Of a DNA stretch of 61,353 nucleotides, positions 33,136-42,789 are shown piece by piece. Below the pieces are notes generated by a model. It saw only the letters and a list, made by a program, of their open reading frames with translations. It was not told the origin of the DNA and did no database searches. A program made the translations under genes and the position numbers. Within the stretch, counting starts at the first letter, position 1; each line of letters opens with the position of its first letter. The stretch comes from Deltaproteobacteria bacterium (GTDB taxonomy: Bacteria > Desulfobacterota > Binatia > Binatales > Binataceae). The DNA is taken from NCBI GenBank assembly GCA_021817345.1, contig JAKAVC010000156.1, forward strand, positions 1 to 61,353, in the 5' to 3' direction.

Positions 33136-33960
33136 ATGGCGTACGAACAGATTCTCGTCGATATCAAGGACAAAATCGCGACCATAACCCTGAATCGTCC
33201 CGAGCGGCTCAACGCGTACACGTCGCAGATGGGCGCCGAGATCCATCAGGCGTTCGCCGAGCTCGATGAGAACGACGATGTGCGGGTAATCGTTATCACG
33301 GGCAGCGGACGCGCGTTCTGCGCGGGCGCGGATCTGTCGAGCGGTGGCGGCACCTTCGACCGCAGGGAAAGGCGCGACGAATTTCAGCTCGAACGCGTTC
33401 CGATCAGGCCGTGGAACATGAAGAAGCCGATCGTCGCCGCGATCAACGGGCCCGCGGTCGGCGTGGGAATCACGCTACCGATGCAGTGGGACATCCGGGT
33501 CGCGGCGGAAAGCGCGCGAATCGGTTTCGTTTTCGTGCGCCGCGGCGTAATCCCCGAGGCGCTCAGCACCTGGCTCGTCCCTCGGCTGATTGGAGTCGCG
33601 AGGGCCAACGAGCTTCTGATGAGCGGGCGAATCATGAGCGCGCGCGAGGCGCTCGAGTTCGGAATCGTGAGCCACGTGTGGCCCGACGCCGAGTTCCAGC
33701 AGAGGACCCGCGAGCTCGCGCTCGATATCGCCGAGAACACCGCGCCGGTTTCGATCGCGATCACCAAGCGCCTCATCTACGGACTGCTCGCCGAGCCGTC
33801 GCCCGACAAGGCAAACGCTGTCGACTCGCGCGCGTTCTGGTGGGTCGGGCAGCAGGCCGATGCGCACGAGGGTGTGACTTCGTTCCTCGAGAAAAGAAAG
33901 CCCGCCTGGAAGATGAAGCCGTCGAAGGATTTTCCCGACTTTCTGCCCCCGATCAAATAG
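33136..33960 (+). CDS. Enoyl-CoA hydratase/isomerase family protein
   Basis: 274 aa crotonase fold. IATITLNRPERLNAYTSQM, then the oxyanion-hole motifs GRAFCAGADLSSGGG and INGPAVGVGITLPMQWD, and RRGVIPEALSTWLVPRLIG with a Glu where one catalytic acid of crotonases sits. The C-terminal helices (RAFWWVGQQADAHEGVTSFLEKRKPAW) are as in hydratases. Role would be in fatty-acid or aromatic-acid CoA degradation; no other beta-oxidation gene is adjacent. Confidence 0.92.
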   Translation: MAYEQILVDIKDKIATITLNRPERLNAYTSQMGAEIHQAFAELDENDDVRVIVITGSGRAFCAGADLSSGGGTFDRRERRDEFQLERVPIRPWNMKKPIVAAINGPAVGVGITLPMQWDIRVAAESARIGFVFVRRGVIPEALSTWLVPRLIGVARANELLMSGRIMSAREALEFGIVSHVWPDAEFQQRTRELALDIAENTAPVSIAITKRLIYGLLAEPSPDKANAVDSRAFWWVGQQADAHEGVTSFLEKRKPAWKMKPSKDFPDFLPPIK

Positions 33961-33992
33961 GGTCCGCGCGCACGCGCCGCGCCGCGGGGCGT

Positions 33993-35366
33993 TCAGGCGG
34001 TCGATTTGAGCCCCGCCTGCGCGCCCGCGCCGCGCGCGGCCAACCGCTCGCGCATCCGGCGATGGCTGTCGCGGGTGATCGGATAGAAGGAAAACACGAT
34101 CGCGCTCGCGATATAGATCGACGCGGCCGGTATCGAGAACAGAACCTTGAGATTGTGCGCCGCCGCCGGGACCATCGCCGCCGCGTGAGGAACGTATCCG
34201 ACCGCGGCCATCATCGGCCCGATAACCAGCATCGTCACCGCGATCCCGATCTTGGCCGACATCGAAATGATTCCGCCGTACGCGCCCTCCTGCCGTCGTC
34301 CGGTCCGTTCCTCATCCCATTCGATAACGTCCGCCGCCGCTGACATCTGCGTGACCCAGATTCCGATCGCCCCGAAACCCGCCAGCCACATCAGGAAGTA
34401 AATCGCCGCGACGTTGCCCGGATGCACCGCCATTACCAGTAGCGAGCACAGCGCATTGGTCAGCATCGCGAGCAGGAACGCCGGCTTCTTTTCGATTCGA
34501 AGCGTGATCCTGAACCAGAACGGATAGGAGATGAGCGAACCCGCGAAGTACGCGATAAGCCATCGCGCCGCCGCGCCCTCGTCGTGATACCAGTACTTGG
34601 CAAGAAACCGGATCAGCACTCCAGTCGTGTTGACCGCCATGAAGGCGAGCACGGTCGCGGCGAGCAGGATCAGGAACGGGCGGTTCGAGCCGGCCGAGCG
34701 GAGTGCTTCGAAGAATCCGGAACGCTCCCTGAGCGAGAATTCCGCGCGCTCACCAAGGCCAAAGAATGCCCAGAGCGCGCCGCCCGCGACCACCAGCGCG
34801 CATACCGCGCCGGTCACCTTGAAATCAAGCCCGCGCGCCAAAAGATACGTTGCGGCGAACGGGAGCAGCGCCCCGCTGATATCGCCCCCGGTCCCGAACA
34901 ATTGCCGGAAAGTGGAAAGCCGGGTTCGCTCGTCGTAATCGAGCGTAAGCTCCGGCATCAGCGCGCCGTACGCGGTCTCGTAGAACTTCCTCGACGAAAG
35001 CATCACGAAGTAAAAGCCGACGAACCACGCGAAAAGCCAGCGCCCGAGGCCTTCGGGTGGCGAAAACAACATGAAGTAGCCGAGCCCCATCGGGATCGCC
35101 GCGAGGAAAAACGGCCGCCTTCGCCCCATGCGAAAGCGGGCGCGGTCGGAGATATTGCCGACCAACGGATCAGTAACAGCGTCCAAAACCAGCGCGATGA
35201 AGAACGCAAGCCCGGCCAGCGCTGGAGAGAGTCCGCGCCGATCGGTATAAAAGTAAAGCAGGTGAAGAGCGATCAACGTCGCGCAGAGGTTGAGACCGGT
35301 CTGCGCCTGGGAATAGATGAGAATCGGTTTGAGGCCTATCGTCTCGGTCTCGTTCCCAGTGGCCAC
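33993..35366 (-). CDS. GPH-family (MelB-like) MFS symporter
   Basis: 457 aa, about 12 membrane helices. The N-terminal half has LVLDAVTDPLVGNISDRARFRMGRRRPFF, which holds the Asp residues and RxGRRRP loop typical of glycoside-pentoside-hexuronide:cation symporters. The second half carries MSAAADVIEWDEERTGRRQEGAYGG, again the family pattern. Sugar or terpenoid-type substrates are possible; none is indicated by neighbours. Divergent from the lipoprotein gene at 35465. Confidence 0.9.
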   Translation of the reverse strand: MATGNETETIGLKPILIYSQAQTGLNLCATLIALHLLYFYTDRRGLSPALAGLAFFIALVLDAVTDPLVGNISDRARFRMGRRRPFFLAAIPMGLGYFMLFSPPEGLGRWLFAWFVGFYFVMLSSRKFYETAYGALMPELTLDYDERTRLSTFRQLFGTGGDISGALLPFAATYLLARGLDFKVTGAVCALVVAGGALWAFFGLGERAEFSLRERSGFFEALRSAGSNRPFLILLAATVLAFMAVNTTGVLIRFLAKYWYHDEGAAARWLIAYFAGSLISYPFWFRITLRIEKKPAFLLAMLTNALCSLLVMAVHPGNVAAIYFLMWLAGFGAIGIWVTQMSAAADVIEWDEERTGRRQEGAYGGIISMSAKIGIAVTMLVIGPMMAAVGYVPHAAAMVPAAAHNLKVLFSIPAASIYIASAIVFSFYPITRDSHRRMRERLAARGAGAQAGLKSTA

Positions 35367-35464
35367 GGCGCGCTGAGACTAGCCGATCGTGGACGGCTTG
35401 CAAATCCCCAATCCCTATTTCGACGTGTCTCCCGCGGAAGTCTCGGCGCTTCCAGGATTTATTG

Positions 35465-36097
35465 ATGAGATATTCGGGACTTCTGATGGTTGGCGCCGTG
35501 GCGCTCGCGCTTGCGGCGGGATGCTCGCTCAAGGCTAAAACCAAGACTCCGCCGCCGGCACCCGCGACGGCGCCCGCCGAACCGGCGAGCGCCGCAACCC
35601 CCGCAGCCAAAATCCACATAAGCTACGCGCACCCCAACGACACCCTCAAATCACTCAAAGTGACGCAGTTCACCGGGGCGACGCTGCTTCTCAAGGAGGT
35701 TCAGAACGACGGCAAAACCGCTTCGCTCGTCAGGTTCAACGGTGGCGCGCCAATCTGGTCGATACGCGCCGGGCGGAGCGTGCTCAGTCTTTTGTCAAGC
35801 GCCAAAAAATACCACCCGACAACGATCGAGTACGGCAAGCTGCCCGGCGGCTACGTACAGGAAGTTCCGGATCAGGGTCCTCCCGCGCCGCTCGACCCGG
35901 ACAGCTATTATGTCTTCAAGATCGAGCGAGCCTCGGGTTCGACCAATTATGAAGTAATTAAGGTCGCCTCCGACGGCACGGTTGAGGGCTACGACGCGGA
36001 CCCCCGTGCCGGCACCAGTTACAACCTGTGTTGCAACGTGCCGCAATCATTCCTTGAGCTTGATTCGACGCCCGATTTGGATCTTCCCGGCCCCTGA
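35465..36097 (+). CDS. Putative lipoprotein, unknown function
   Basis: 210 aa. The signal MRYSGLLMVGAVALALAAGC has a lipobox (LAAGC), so it should be processed by Lgt and signal peptidase II. A Pro/Ala-rich tether is followed by a beta-rich domain (KSLKVTQFTGATLLLKEV, YYVFKIERASGSTNYEVIKV) ending in NLCCNVPQSF with two adjacent Cys. No family was recognised. An in-frame TTG precedes the ATG by one codon. Confidence 0.75.
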   Translation: MRYSGLLMVGAVALALAAGCSLKAKTKTPPPAPATAPAEPASAATPAAKIHISYAHPNDTLKSLKVTQFTGATLLLKEVQNDGKTASLVRFNGGAPIWSIRAGRSVLSLLSSAKKYHPTTIEYGKLPGGYVQEVPDQGPPAPLDPDSYYVFKIERASGSTNYEVIKVASDGTVEGYDADPRAGTSYNLCCNVPQSFLELDSTPDLDLPGP

Positions 36098-36223
36098 GAA
36101 ACTCCACGACGAAGCCGAACGGTATCCACCCGCGACTCTGCGTTCAAACGCCATGAGTTGAAATCGCCCGCCGGAGCACCTTTTGCGCGTTCATCCGTGG
36201 TCTTCGCACACCTGCTGCTCGAC

Positions 36224-36241
36224 ACTGAATATAGGTTCAGT
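36224..36241. promoter_or_regulatory. Candidate TetR operator upstream of the 36300 regulator
   Basis: ACTGAA and TTCAGT separated by 6 bases, about 60 bp before the tetR start. The half-site ACTGAAT also forms the perfect palindrome at 56718-56736 near the other TetR gene. Confidence 0.5.
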
Positions 36242-36299
36242 AATGAGCAAATAGTCGGTATTGACCGCTGCTTCACAACCGATTATCAGTTCAAATCTC

Positions 36300-36914
36300 A
36301 TGGGGGATGGATTCAAGTCGGTGGCAACCGTTCATCTGAACCGCTTCGACCGCAAGCGCGAGAAAACCCGGGTCGATCTCCTGGCCGCGGCTGAACGCGT
36401 TATCTCCCAAAAGGGCTATCATCGCACCCGTATCGCGGATATCGCGTCCGAGGCCGACGTCGGGCTCGGAACCTTCTACTTCCATTTCAAGACCAAGAAC
36501 GAGATTTTCATCGAGCTTATCGAGCGCGGCGCCGGCGAGCTTCGCGACCAGATCGACCAGGCCAAGGCGGGCGCCGAGGACCCGCGGCGCAAGCTCGAAA
36601 TCGCCATCCATACGATTCTCGACGCGGCGGCCGACAAGCCTGAGTTGTTTCGTATCGTCTTCGGCCACGGGCCCGCATTCCTCGACCTGATGGTTCGCGT
36701 GCACGAGATGTTCATCGAGAACCTGCGGCGCGATCTCGAGCCGACGCTCGGCGCCAGCGCCGAGGCGGTCGCGAATCTGACCATTGGGATGCTCTCGCAG
36801 GCGGTCACGTGGCTGCTCGAGCATACCAACCTTGCGCTCGACGAATTGAAGGAGCTGACCGTGAATTTTGCGCTCGGAGGCCTGGAACGCGCGGTCGCGC
36901 GCGCCGAGCGCTGA
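36300..36914 (+). CDS. TetR-family transcriptional regulator
   Basis: 204 aa from ATG 36300. Its N-terminal helix-turn-helix is KREKTRVDLLAAAERVISQKGYHRTRIADIASEADVGLGTFYFHFKTKNEIF in overview, with the normal TFYFHF recognition-helix end. The ligand domain has PELFRIVFGHGPAFLDLM; the ligand is unknown. It lies 38 bp upstream of a diiron protein gene on the same strand and probably controls that unit, likely through the inverted repeat at 36224-36241. Confidence 0.92.
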   Translation: MGDGFKSVATVHLNRFDRKREKTRVDLLAAAERVISQKGYHRTRIADIASEADVGLGTFYFHFKTKNEIFIELIERGAGELRDQIDQAKAGAEDPRRKLEIAIHTILDAAADKPELFRIVFGHGPAFLDLMVRVHEMFIENLRRDLEPTLGASAEAVANLTIGMLSQAVTWLLEHTNLALDELKELTVNFALGGLERAVARAER

Positions 36915-36952
36915 TTGGAAAGTAAAAGGTTCAGTATCGGAGGATCGCCGCG

Positions 36953-37948
36953 ATGTCCAACGAGAGGACCGAAGTCCATACCCCGCTCGACAGCATCTTT
37001 CACTGGAACTACGAGGTTAAGTTTCCCCAGATCGATCGCCTGTACGAAAACGCCAAGCGCGATCAGTGGAACGGCAGCACGACGCTCAACTGGGAGCAGC
37101 CGATCGAGCGCGAAGTGCTCGACATGTCGCAGATGCCGATGTTCCAGACCGAGATTTATCGCTCGCTGAGCGCCGGGAAGAAGGAAGAGCTCGCGCGCAA
37201 GTTCGCGGCCTGGCGGCTCTCGCAATTCCTGCACGGAGAGCAGGGCGCGCTGATGGTGTGCGGGCAACTGGTCGACGCGGTGCCCGACCTCGATTCCAAG
37301 ATGTGCGCCGCCGCGCAGGTGATGGACGAGGCGCGCCACGTCGAGGTCTTCCGCCGCTACATCACCAAGCTCGACAAGATCTATCCGATCGATCCGACGC
37401 TCGACCGTCTGCTGCGCACCGTGATAGAGGCCGAGCGATGGGAGCCGAAGTACGTCGGGATGCAGATTGTCGCCGAGGGGCTTGCGATCGCGGCCTTCCG
37501 CTTCATGCAGCGCGAGTCAAACGACGCGCTGCTGAAGGAGCTTCTCGAATACGTGCTCAAGGACGAATCGCGCCACGTCGGTTTCGGCGTGCTCGCGCTT
37601 CGCGACGCGGTGCAGAAACTCTCCGGCAAGGACAAGAAGGAGCTCGAGGAGTTCGCGTTTGCCGCGTGCGACATGATGGTCACGAAGATCGTTGACGGCG
37701 AGCCGAAGGACGGATTCCTCTCGGGCGTTTCGGTGTTCGAGGAGGTCGGCATCTCAAGCGGCGATATCGAAGAGGAGATGAAGCGCAATCCCCAGTGGGC
37801 CGCCGCCGAGCAGGACATGGAGCGCAAGTTCAACTCTTTCCTGTTCGTCGACACGATCGTGCCCAACCTGAAGCATCTCGATCTGCTCAACCAGCGCACC
37901 GAACCGTGGTATCGCGAACTCGGAGTACTCGACATGTACGCGGGCTGA
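36953..37948 (+). CDS. AurF/R2-like diiron protein (ferritin-like fold)
   Basis: 331 aa. Two copies of the diiron signature are exact: Glu of LHGEQ then 28 residues then DEARH, and Glu of VAEGL then 28 residues then DESRH. This EX28DExRH pair is the pattern of AurF-type N-oxygenases and ribonucleotide-reductase-R2-like oxidases, so an O2-using oxidase or oxygenase is likely; the substrate is unknown. GGAGG precedes the ATG. It is coupled to the upstream TetR gene and ends at a strong terminator. Confidence 0.85.
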   Translation: MSNERTEVHTPLDSIFHWNYEVKFPQIDRLYENAKRDQWNGSTTLNWEQPIEREVLDMSQMPMFQTEIYRSLSAGKKEELARKFAAWRLSQFLHGEQGALMVCGQLVDAVPDLDSKMCAAAQVMDEARHVEVFRRYITKLDKIYPIDPTLDRLLRTVIEAERWEPKYVGMQIVAEGLAIAAFRFMQRESNDALLKELLEYVLKDESRHVGFGVLALRDAVQKLSGKDKKELEEFAFAACDMMVTKIVDGEPKDGFLSGVSVFEEVGISSGDIEEEMKRNPQWAAAEQDMERKFNSFLFVDTIVPNLKHLDLLNQRTEPWYRELGVLDMYAG

Positions 37949-37972
37949 GCCGGGGGGGCCAGCGTCACCGCG

Positions 37973-38006
37973 AAAGGCGGGCTCGCAAGAGCCCGCCTTT
38001 TCCTTT
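37973..38006 (+). terminator. Intrinsic terminator with GCAA tetraloop
   Basis: AAAGGCGGGCTC (37973-37984), loop GCAA, GAGCCCGCCTTT (37989-38000), then TCCTTT. Twelve perfect pairs closed by a GNRA tetraloop end the TetR-diiron unit. Confidence 0.92.
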
Positions 38007-38204
38007 CCGCGCCGTCCGAGTCCGCATCGGGTTGCGCCGCTTGACTCCACGGCGTGAAATCCGCGCCCCTTACGCAACGGGCCGCCCGCGCGATCGACGG
38101 ATTACGATTGTCGTGCGCGCAAGGAATATGCTACGCGGCCGATCGGGGCGTATCACGTTCGCGAAGCCCGCGTCGCGCTCGTGAAATTTGACTGGGGACA
38201 TGCG

Positions 38205-39650
38205 ATGATTTCTCTGAAGGATTACACGTCGTACGACGCGACCGGGCTTGCGGATCTTGTTGCACGCAGGCAGGTCAAGCCCGAGGAATTGCTCGAAGCG
38301 GCCCTTGCGGCCCTATCGAAGGTTAACCCGAAGATCAACGCGGTGCTGCAAACGCTGCCCGAGCGCGCGCACGGCGAGCTCCGCTCCGGGCCGCCGAACG
38401 GACCCTTTGCGGGAGTGCCGTTTCTGATCAAGGAGCTGGTCCTGCACGCCAAGGGCGTGCGATGCGACGCTGGATCGAAGCTCGCGCAGGGTATCGTGCC
38501 GGAAACCGACACGGAACTGATGGCGCGATTTCGCCGCGCCGGTCTCGTGCTTGCGGGAACCACGCAAACCCCCGAATTCGGCTACAACCCGACGACGGAA
38601 ACCGTCGCCTTCGGCCCGGTTCACAATCCCTGGAACCTGAACCACAGCGCCGGCGGCTCGAGCGGCGGCTCCGGCGCTGCGGTTGCGGCGGGAATCGTCC
38701 CGATGGCGCATGGGAACGACGGCGGCGGTTCGATCCGCATCCCGGCGTCATGCAACGGGCTGGTCGGTCTCAAGCCCACGCGCGATCGGATACCCACCGG
38801 CCCCGACTACGCCGATCCGTTGTGCGGCCTTGCGATCGAGTTCGCCCTGACGCGCACCGTGCGCGACGCCGCCGCGCTGCTCGACGCCGTGGCTGGGCCT
38901 GACGTCGGAGCACCGAGCCTGTGCGTCGCGCCGCCGCGTCCGTACCGGATGGAAGTTGGCGCCCCGACCGGCAGAATGCGTATCGCGTGGACGGCGATGG
39001 CGCCTTCGGGCGAAAAGGTTCATCCCGAATGCGAAAAGGCTGTGCATCAGACCGTAAAGCTGCTCGAAGAGATGGGGCACGAGGCGATCGAAGATCGTCC
39101 GCCTCTCGATTGGGAACTGTTCCTCAAGAACATTCATCCCATCTGGATCGCATTCAACGCGCTTTCCGTTGACGCAGCCGCGCAGGCAACCGGACGCAAG
39201 CCGGGACCTGACAATCTCGAAGCCGTCACTCTTGCCTGCGTCGAAGAGGCGCGCGGGCTCTGCGCGACGGATCTGCTGGTCGCGATAGCGTATCAGAATA
39301 CGGTCTCGCGTGAGGTCGGCGCGTGGTTCGAGAACTACGACGCGCTCATCACACCGACGATCGCGCGCCCGCCCGCGCCGCTTGGCGAGTTGAATCAGAA
39401 CCGCAAAGGCATGAAGCCGTTCGAATGGACGCAGCAGGTGTTCGGCTATTGTCCGTTCACGCCGCTGTTCAATACCACGGGGCAGCCGGCCATCTCGCTG
39501 CCGCTCCATTGGAGTGCCGACGGCTTGCCCGTTGGCGTGCAGATAGCGGGACGGTTCGGCGACGAATCGGGGCTGATTCGGCTCGCCTCGCAGCTCGAAG
39601 AGGCGCGTCCGTGGGCGTCAAAGCGCCCGCCGAATCACGCGGCGTCGTGA
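38205..39650 (+). CDS. Amidase (amidase signature family)
   Basis: 481 aa from ATG 38205 (GGGGA upstream; a GTG eight codons earlier is possible). The Ser-cisSer-Lys triad is readable: Lys in VPFLIKELV, the [14 protein letters not shown] motif, and the nucleophile Ser in [10 protein letters not shown]. The usual Thr of GGS[IV]R context (DTGGSIR) is Gly here (DGGGSIR). It is a GatA-like fold but lies without gatB/gatC and has a different C-terminus ([26 protein letters not shown]), as in stand-alone amidases. Substrate unknown. Confidence 0.9.
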   Translation: MISLKDYTSYDATGLADLVARRQVKPEELLEAALAALSKVNPKINAVLQTLPERAHGELRSGPPNGPFAGVPFLIKELVLHAKGVRCDAGSKLAQGIVPETDTELMARFRRAGLVLAGTTQTPEFGYNPTTETVAFGPVHNPWNLNHSAGGSSGGSGAAVAAGIVPMAHGNDGGGSIRIPASCNGLVGLKPTRDRIPTGPDYADPLCGLAIEFALTRTVRDAAALLDAVAGPDVGAPSLCVAPPRPYRMEVGAPTGRMRIAWTAMAPSGEKVHPECEKAVHQTVKLLEEMGHEAIEDRPPLDWELFLKNIHPIWIAFNALSVDAAAQATGRKPGPDNLEAVTLACVEEARGLCATDLLVAIAYQNTVSREVGAWFENYDALITPTIARPPAPLGELNQNRKGMKPFEWTQQVFGYCPFTPLFNTTGQPAISLPLHWSADGLPVGVQIAGRFGDESGLIRLASQLEEARPWASKRPPNHAAS

Positions 39651-40005
39651 GCGGGGCGCGCCGGACTTTGCGCGGCTTAAAAGACCGGCGGGCCCACTCG
39701 GGTCACATCTTTTTTGGTGTGTCCAGCCGCGCCAACAGGCCGCGACCTCGAACAGACCCCCCGATCGCCGGCCGCCAAAAGAGTGCGCATCGCGACGCCC
39801 GATGTGGGCGGGGTGCTCACGCAAGTGCCGCTGGCGTTCCTGATATTGCCGCTCTATACGCGTTCGTAAACGCGCGGCGCGGGCGCGGTGAGCCGCGTTT
39901 GTGGGAAACCGCCGCGTGTCACTCGCGAAGGCGCGGCGCGCGCCGGTGCAAAGGGAAGCCCGCAAGCGCTCGCAAGAGCCCGGCAGTGCGGAATCGTGGA
40001 TTGGC
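39651..40005. other. Convergent intergenic stretch
   Basis: About 355 bp between two converging genes. A weak GACC/GGTC stem followed by TCTTTTTTGG near 39680-39716 may stop the amidase transcript. A short reading frame at 39782-39869 (ending LAFLILPLYTRS) has no start context or recognisable match, and I do not call it a gene. Confidence 0.5.
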
Positions 40006-41055
40006 CTATGCGCCAACCGCTTCGATCACGCAGTAGCCCGAATCGGTGGGCACAATCCTGTTCAGCCTGAGTCCCGCCCGTTCGAAGAGGGCTTTGAATT
40101 CCTCTTCGGTGCGCTCGCATCCGCCCGTCGCCACCATCATGTTCAGATCGCCGTGGACCGCCCGCCGATGCGCCGCGGTCGGCTCGATCCGTGCAGGCAT
40201 GACGTGTTCGACAAGGAGAACTTTGCCGCGAGCGGGATTCACGGCCATCGCGCAGTTGTGCAGGATCTCGACGCTTCGGTCGTCGGGCCAATCGTGAATG
40301 ATGCTCTTGAGAATGCAAGCGTTGGCAGGGCCAGGGACGCGGTCGAAGAAGCTGCCCTCAATCAGTTCGCATCGGGGTAGGACTCCGCCGTCGTCAAGGT
40401 ACTTCCGCGCTCCCGGGATCACTTGCGGCAGATCGAAAAGCACTCCGCGCATCGCAGGATACGCGCGCAGAACCGCGCAGAGCATCGCGCCGTAGCCGCC
40501 GCCGACGTCCACCGCCCGCGCAATCCCGCCGAAGTCGTAGGCGCGCAGGACGGTCTCGGCGACCGCCTCGGTGATGTTCACCATCGCCTGATTGAAGATC
40601 GCGGCTTGCTCGGAATCGCCCATGAAGGAAGCGAAGACCGCGGATGGATCCTCGCCACTGCGGGCGTTCCTGCCGGTCATCACGCTATCGAGCAGATGGC
40701 CCCACATCTCCCAAAGCTGGCCGCCCCAGTGCAGCGCCATGCCGCGGACCGAACCGGGAACGTCGCGCCGCAGATAACTGCCCAACGCCGTTAATTGATA
40801 TTTCCCGTCGGGTCCAATGATGCAGATTTCCAGAGCGACCAGCGCGCGCATCAGGCGCGCCAGGGAGCGGACGTTGGCGCCAGTCGCTTGCGCCAACTCA
40901 CCGTCGTGCAGCGGACCCGCGGCAAGCAGCTCGGGGACACCCAGCTTTGCCGCAACGTAAAGGGTCTGGGTGGTCCACGCGGCGGCCACCATCTCCATGA
41001 GCTTCGCCTGAAAGACGTCAGAGTTCGATCCGCTTGCCTTGGTTTGCTCAGCCAT
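40006..41055 (-). CDS. SAM-dependent O-methyltransferase (class of caffeate/acetylserotonin OMTs)
   Basis: 349 aa from ATG 41055, with AAGGA 8 bases upstream. An N-terminal dimerisation winged helix (LMEMVAAAWTTQTLYVAAKLGVPELL overview) is followed by the methyltransferase domain: motif I VDVGGGYG, acidic motif RGVLFDLPQVI, and the catalytic His in ILKSIIHDWPDDR. The C-terminus EEEFKALFERAGLRLNRIVPT is typical. Such enzymes methylate hydroxyls in secondary metabolites or quinone-like compounds. It lies alone between two convergent and codirectional units. Confidence 0.92.
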   Translation of the reverse strand: MAEQTKASGSNSDVFQAKLMEMVAAAWTTQTLYVAAKLGVPELLAAGPLHDGELAQATGANVRSLARLMRALVALEICIIGPDGKYQLTALGSYLRRDVPGSVRGMALHWGGQLWEMWGHLLDSVMTGRNARSGEDPSAVFASFMGDSEQAAIFNQAMVNITEAVAETVLRAYDFGGIARAVDVGGGYGAMLCAVLRAYPAMRGVLFDLPQVIPGARKYLDDGGVLPRCELIEGSFFDRVPGPANACILKSIIHDWPDDRSVEILHNCAMAVNPARGKVLLVEHVMPARIEPTAAHRRAVHGDLNMMVATGGCERTEEEFKALFERAGLRLNRIVPTDSGYCVIEAVGA

Positions 41056-41144
41056 CACAGGTATCCTTACCAACCGATGGCGGCACGCCGCAGGATTTGC
41101 GCGCGCGTGACCCACCTGTTTATCAACGCAGCGTGCACCCCGGC

Positions 41145-42302
41145 TTACCGAAGCGAAGGCCCGAAGCTTATCAGCAGGGGGTTCTCGATGTTGCTTCCGG
41201 CCGCGTTGGAATCAAGGAAGACGTTCGGCGCAGGGCCGCCGCCCACAACGACCTGGCCGCGCGTCCTGGTGGAATCCCTTCCGCCGCCGGTCGCCACGGG
41301 AGCGCCGCCGCCAACCAGTGCGGCGAGTTGCTTGCGCGTGAACTCCGCCAGGCTGCCATAATTGTCGCTCACCCAGTTTGCAACCCAGAGATTCCCGGAC
41401 TTGTCGAAGGCAAGGCCGTCTGGACCATCAATGCTGTAGGCGCTACCGGTTGCGGTCGTTACGGTTGTCGCGGTTAATGTTGCCGTGGCCGGGGGCGTAA
41501 TCGTGCCCGAGCCGGTGAGACTAGCCGCCGCGAATTCCTGCACAGTGTCAGAGGCAAAATTGGCGACCCAAAGATTTCCCGATTTGTCAAAGGCTATCGC
41601 GTAATCGTAATCGATCGTCCCGGTTGCGAGCGTGAGGTTGGGCGTCTGCGCGCCTCCGGCCGCAAGCTGCGAGGCGGTGAATTCAAGCACGTCGTTGTGG
41701 TCGCGATTGGCCACCCAAAGATTTCCCGACTTGTCGAATTCGATGGCCGAGGGAGACTGTAACGACGAGGACGTAATGGTGATGGCGGGCGAGGGACTTC
41801 CGCTAGCGGCAAGCTGGCTCGGCGTGAACTCCACGATCTCGTCCGCCGACCAATAGGCCACCCAGAGATTGCCCGATTTATCGAATTGCAAACCGGATGG
41901 GCCGGACGACGCCTCCGAAATGACCACCTTGGCCATCGGCGCCGGATTTTTGCGGAGATCCCTGAGCTGGCCCAGCGTGTACTCGGTTATGGTATCGCCA
42001 TTGTAGTTGCTGGACCACAGATTGTGCTTCTTGTCAAACGCGATACCCCACGGCTCATTAAGATCGGTCCCGGAGTTCGTAACCGTGGGAGTAGGAGTGC
42101 CACTGCTCTTGAGTTCCGAGCCTGTGAACTCCGTGACCGTATTGCCGTCGTAGTTCGGCACCCACAGCCCCTGGGGGGCGAGCGCGGAGCCGCCGCCATT
42201 TCCGCATCCGCCCAACGCGGCAATCACTAGCGCGGCTCCGATTAAGCCAGGCAGCGATCTGGCCGTTTTTGCCCACGACTTCCGCAATCCCTGTAAAGAC
42301 AT
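41145..42302 (-). CDS. NHL-type beta-propeller lipoprotein
   Basis: 385 aa. GGGAGG precedes ATG 42302; signal with lipobox (VIAALGGC) gives an outer- or inner-membrane lipoprotein. The mature protein has about six blades, each with FDKSGNLWVAN or a close variant and an EFTxSQLAA strand, a virginiamycin-lyase/NHL-like propeller. The repeat unit is about 50 residues. The catalytic His residues of virginiamycin lyase are not apparent, so a binding or structural role is more likely. Repeats are near-identical at DNA level too, which suggests recent expansion. Confidence 0.85.
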   Translation of the reverse strand: MSLQGLRKSWAKTARSLPGLIGAALVIAALGGCGNGGGSALAPQGLWVPNYDGNTVTEFTGSELKSSGTPTPTVTNSGTDLNEPWGIAFDKKHNLWSSNYNGDTITEYTLGQLRDLRKNPAPMAKVVISEASSGPSGLQFDKSGNLWVAYWSADEIVEFTPSQLAASGSPSPAITITSSSLQSPSAIEFDKSGNLWVANRDHNDVLEFTASQLAAGGAQTPNLTLATGTIDYDYAIAFDKSGNLWVANFASDTVQEFAAASLTGSGTITPPATATLTATTVTTATGSAYSIDGPDGLAFDKSGNLWVANWVSDNYGSLAEFTRKQLAALVGGGAPVATGGGRDSTRTRGQVVVGGGPAPNVFLDSNAAGSNIENPLLISFGPSLR

Positions 42303-42789
42303 CAGACCTCCCCTTTTGGTTGAAGCGTCCGCGCGAAACCATTTGCGCGCTTCGCGAGGGCGGTAAGCACCGGCTTCTAACGGCTTCTGTATTTCCCTGA
42401 AGATCTCGGCCCGTGAGCAAGATTCAGGCCCACTCTGCGTGGCGGGTGGCAAGAGAAAGAAAACTTATCTGGTTGGTCGTTTTCGTCCAGATATCTGCGG
42501 CGTCGCATCGAGCTCTTATAATGGCCAATTGCGCACGGAATTGCCTGCAGGCGTTTTGCATGCGCCACGCGACGAGTCGGCAGTAAGGGCAACGCGCCTT
42601 TTTCCGGCCGGCTTGCCGAGGGCAAATGTCGCTTCACAAATGCAAAACTCTGTGCATCCGAAGGATTCGCTCGGCTCCTTCGGAGTCACAGCATTTTGCG
42701 AGCCCGACCGTGCGATTTTTTACTTTCGCAGACGTTGATCTGGCGCGGCGGCCCCGAGCGCACGGCGCCGTCCGGACTGTGGGGTTCGC
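42303..42789. other. Gene-free stretch with a long imperfect stem
   Basis: No gene is supported in 487 bp. A nested inverted repeat occupies 42642-42699: outer GCAAAA-CTGTG against CACAG-TTTTGC, and inner CCGAAGGA (42658-42665) against TCCTTCGG (42676-42683). It lies about 90 bp beyond the 3' end of the leftward diiron gene and about 340 bp upstream of the lipoprotein start, so it could be a transcript end or a small structured RNA. Confidence 0.55.

Noticed and set aside
38205-39650. GatA subunit of a tRNA amidotransferase
   Set aside because: No gatB or gatC nearby and the C-terminal half is not GatA-like; a stand-alone amidase fits better.
39618-40016. Minus-strand 132-codon frame between the amidase and methyltransferase
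   Set aside because: Arg/Ala-rich, no motif, no good ribosome binding site, overlaps the amidase end.
42439-42738. 99-codon plus-strand frame in the 42303-42789 gap
   Set aside because: No recognisable motif and it crosses the nested stem; support too weak for a gene call.
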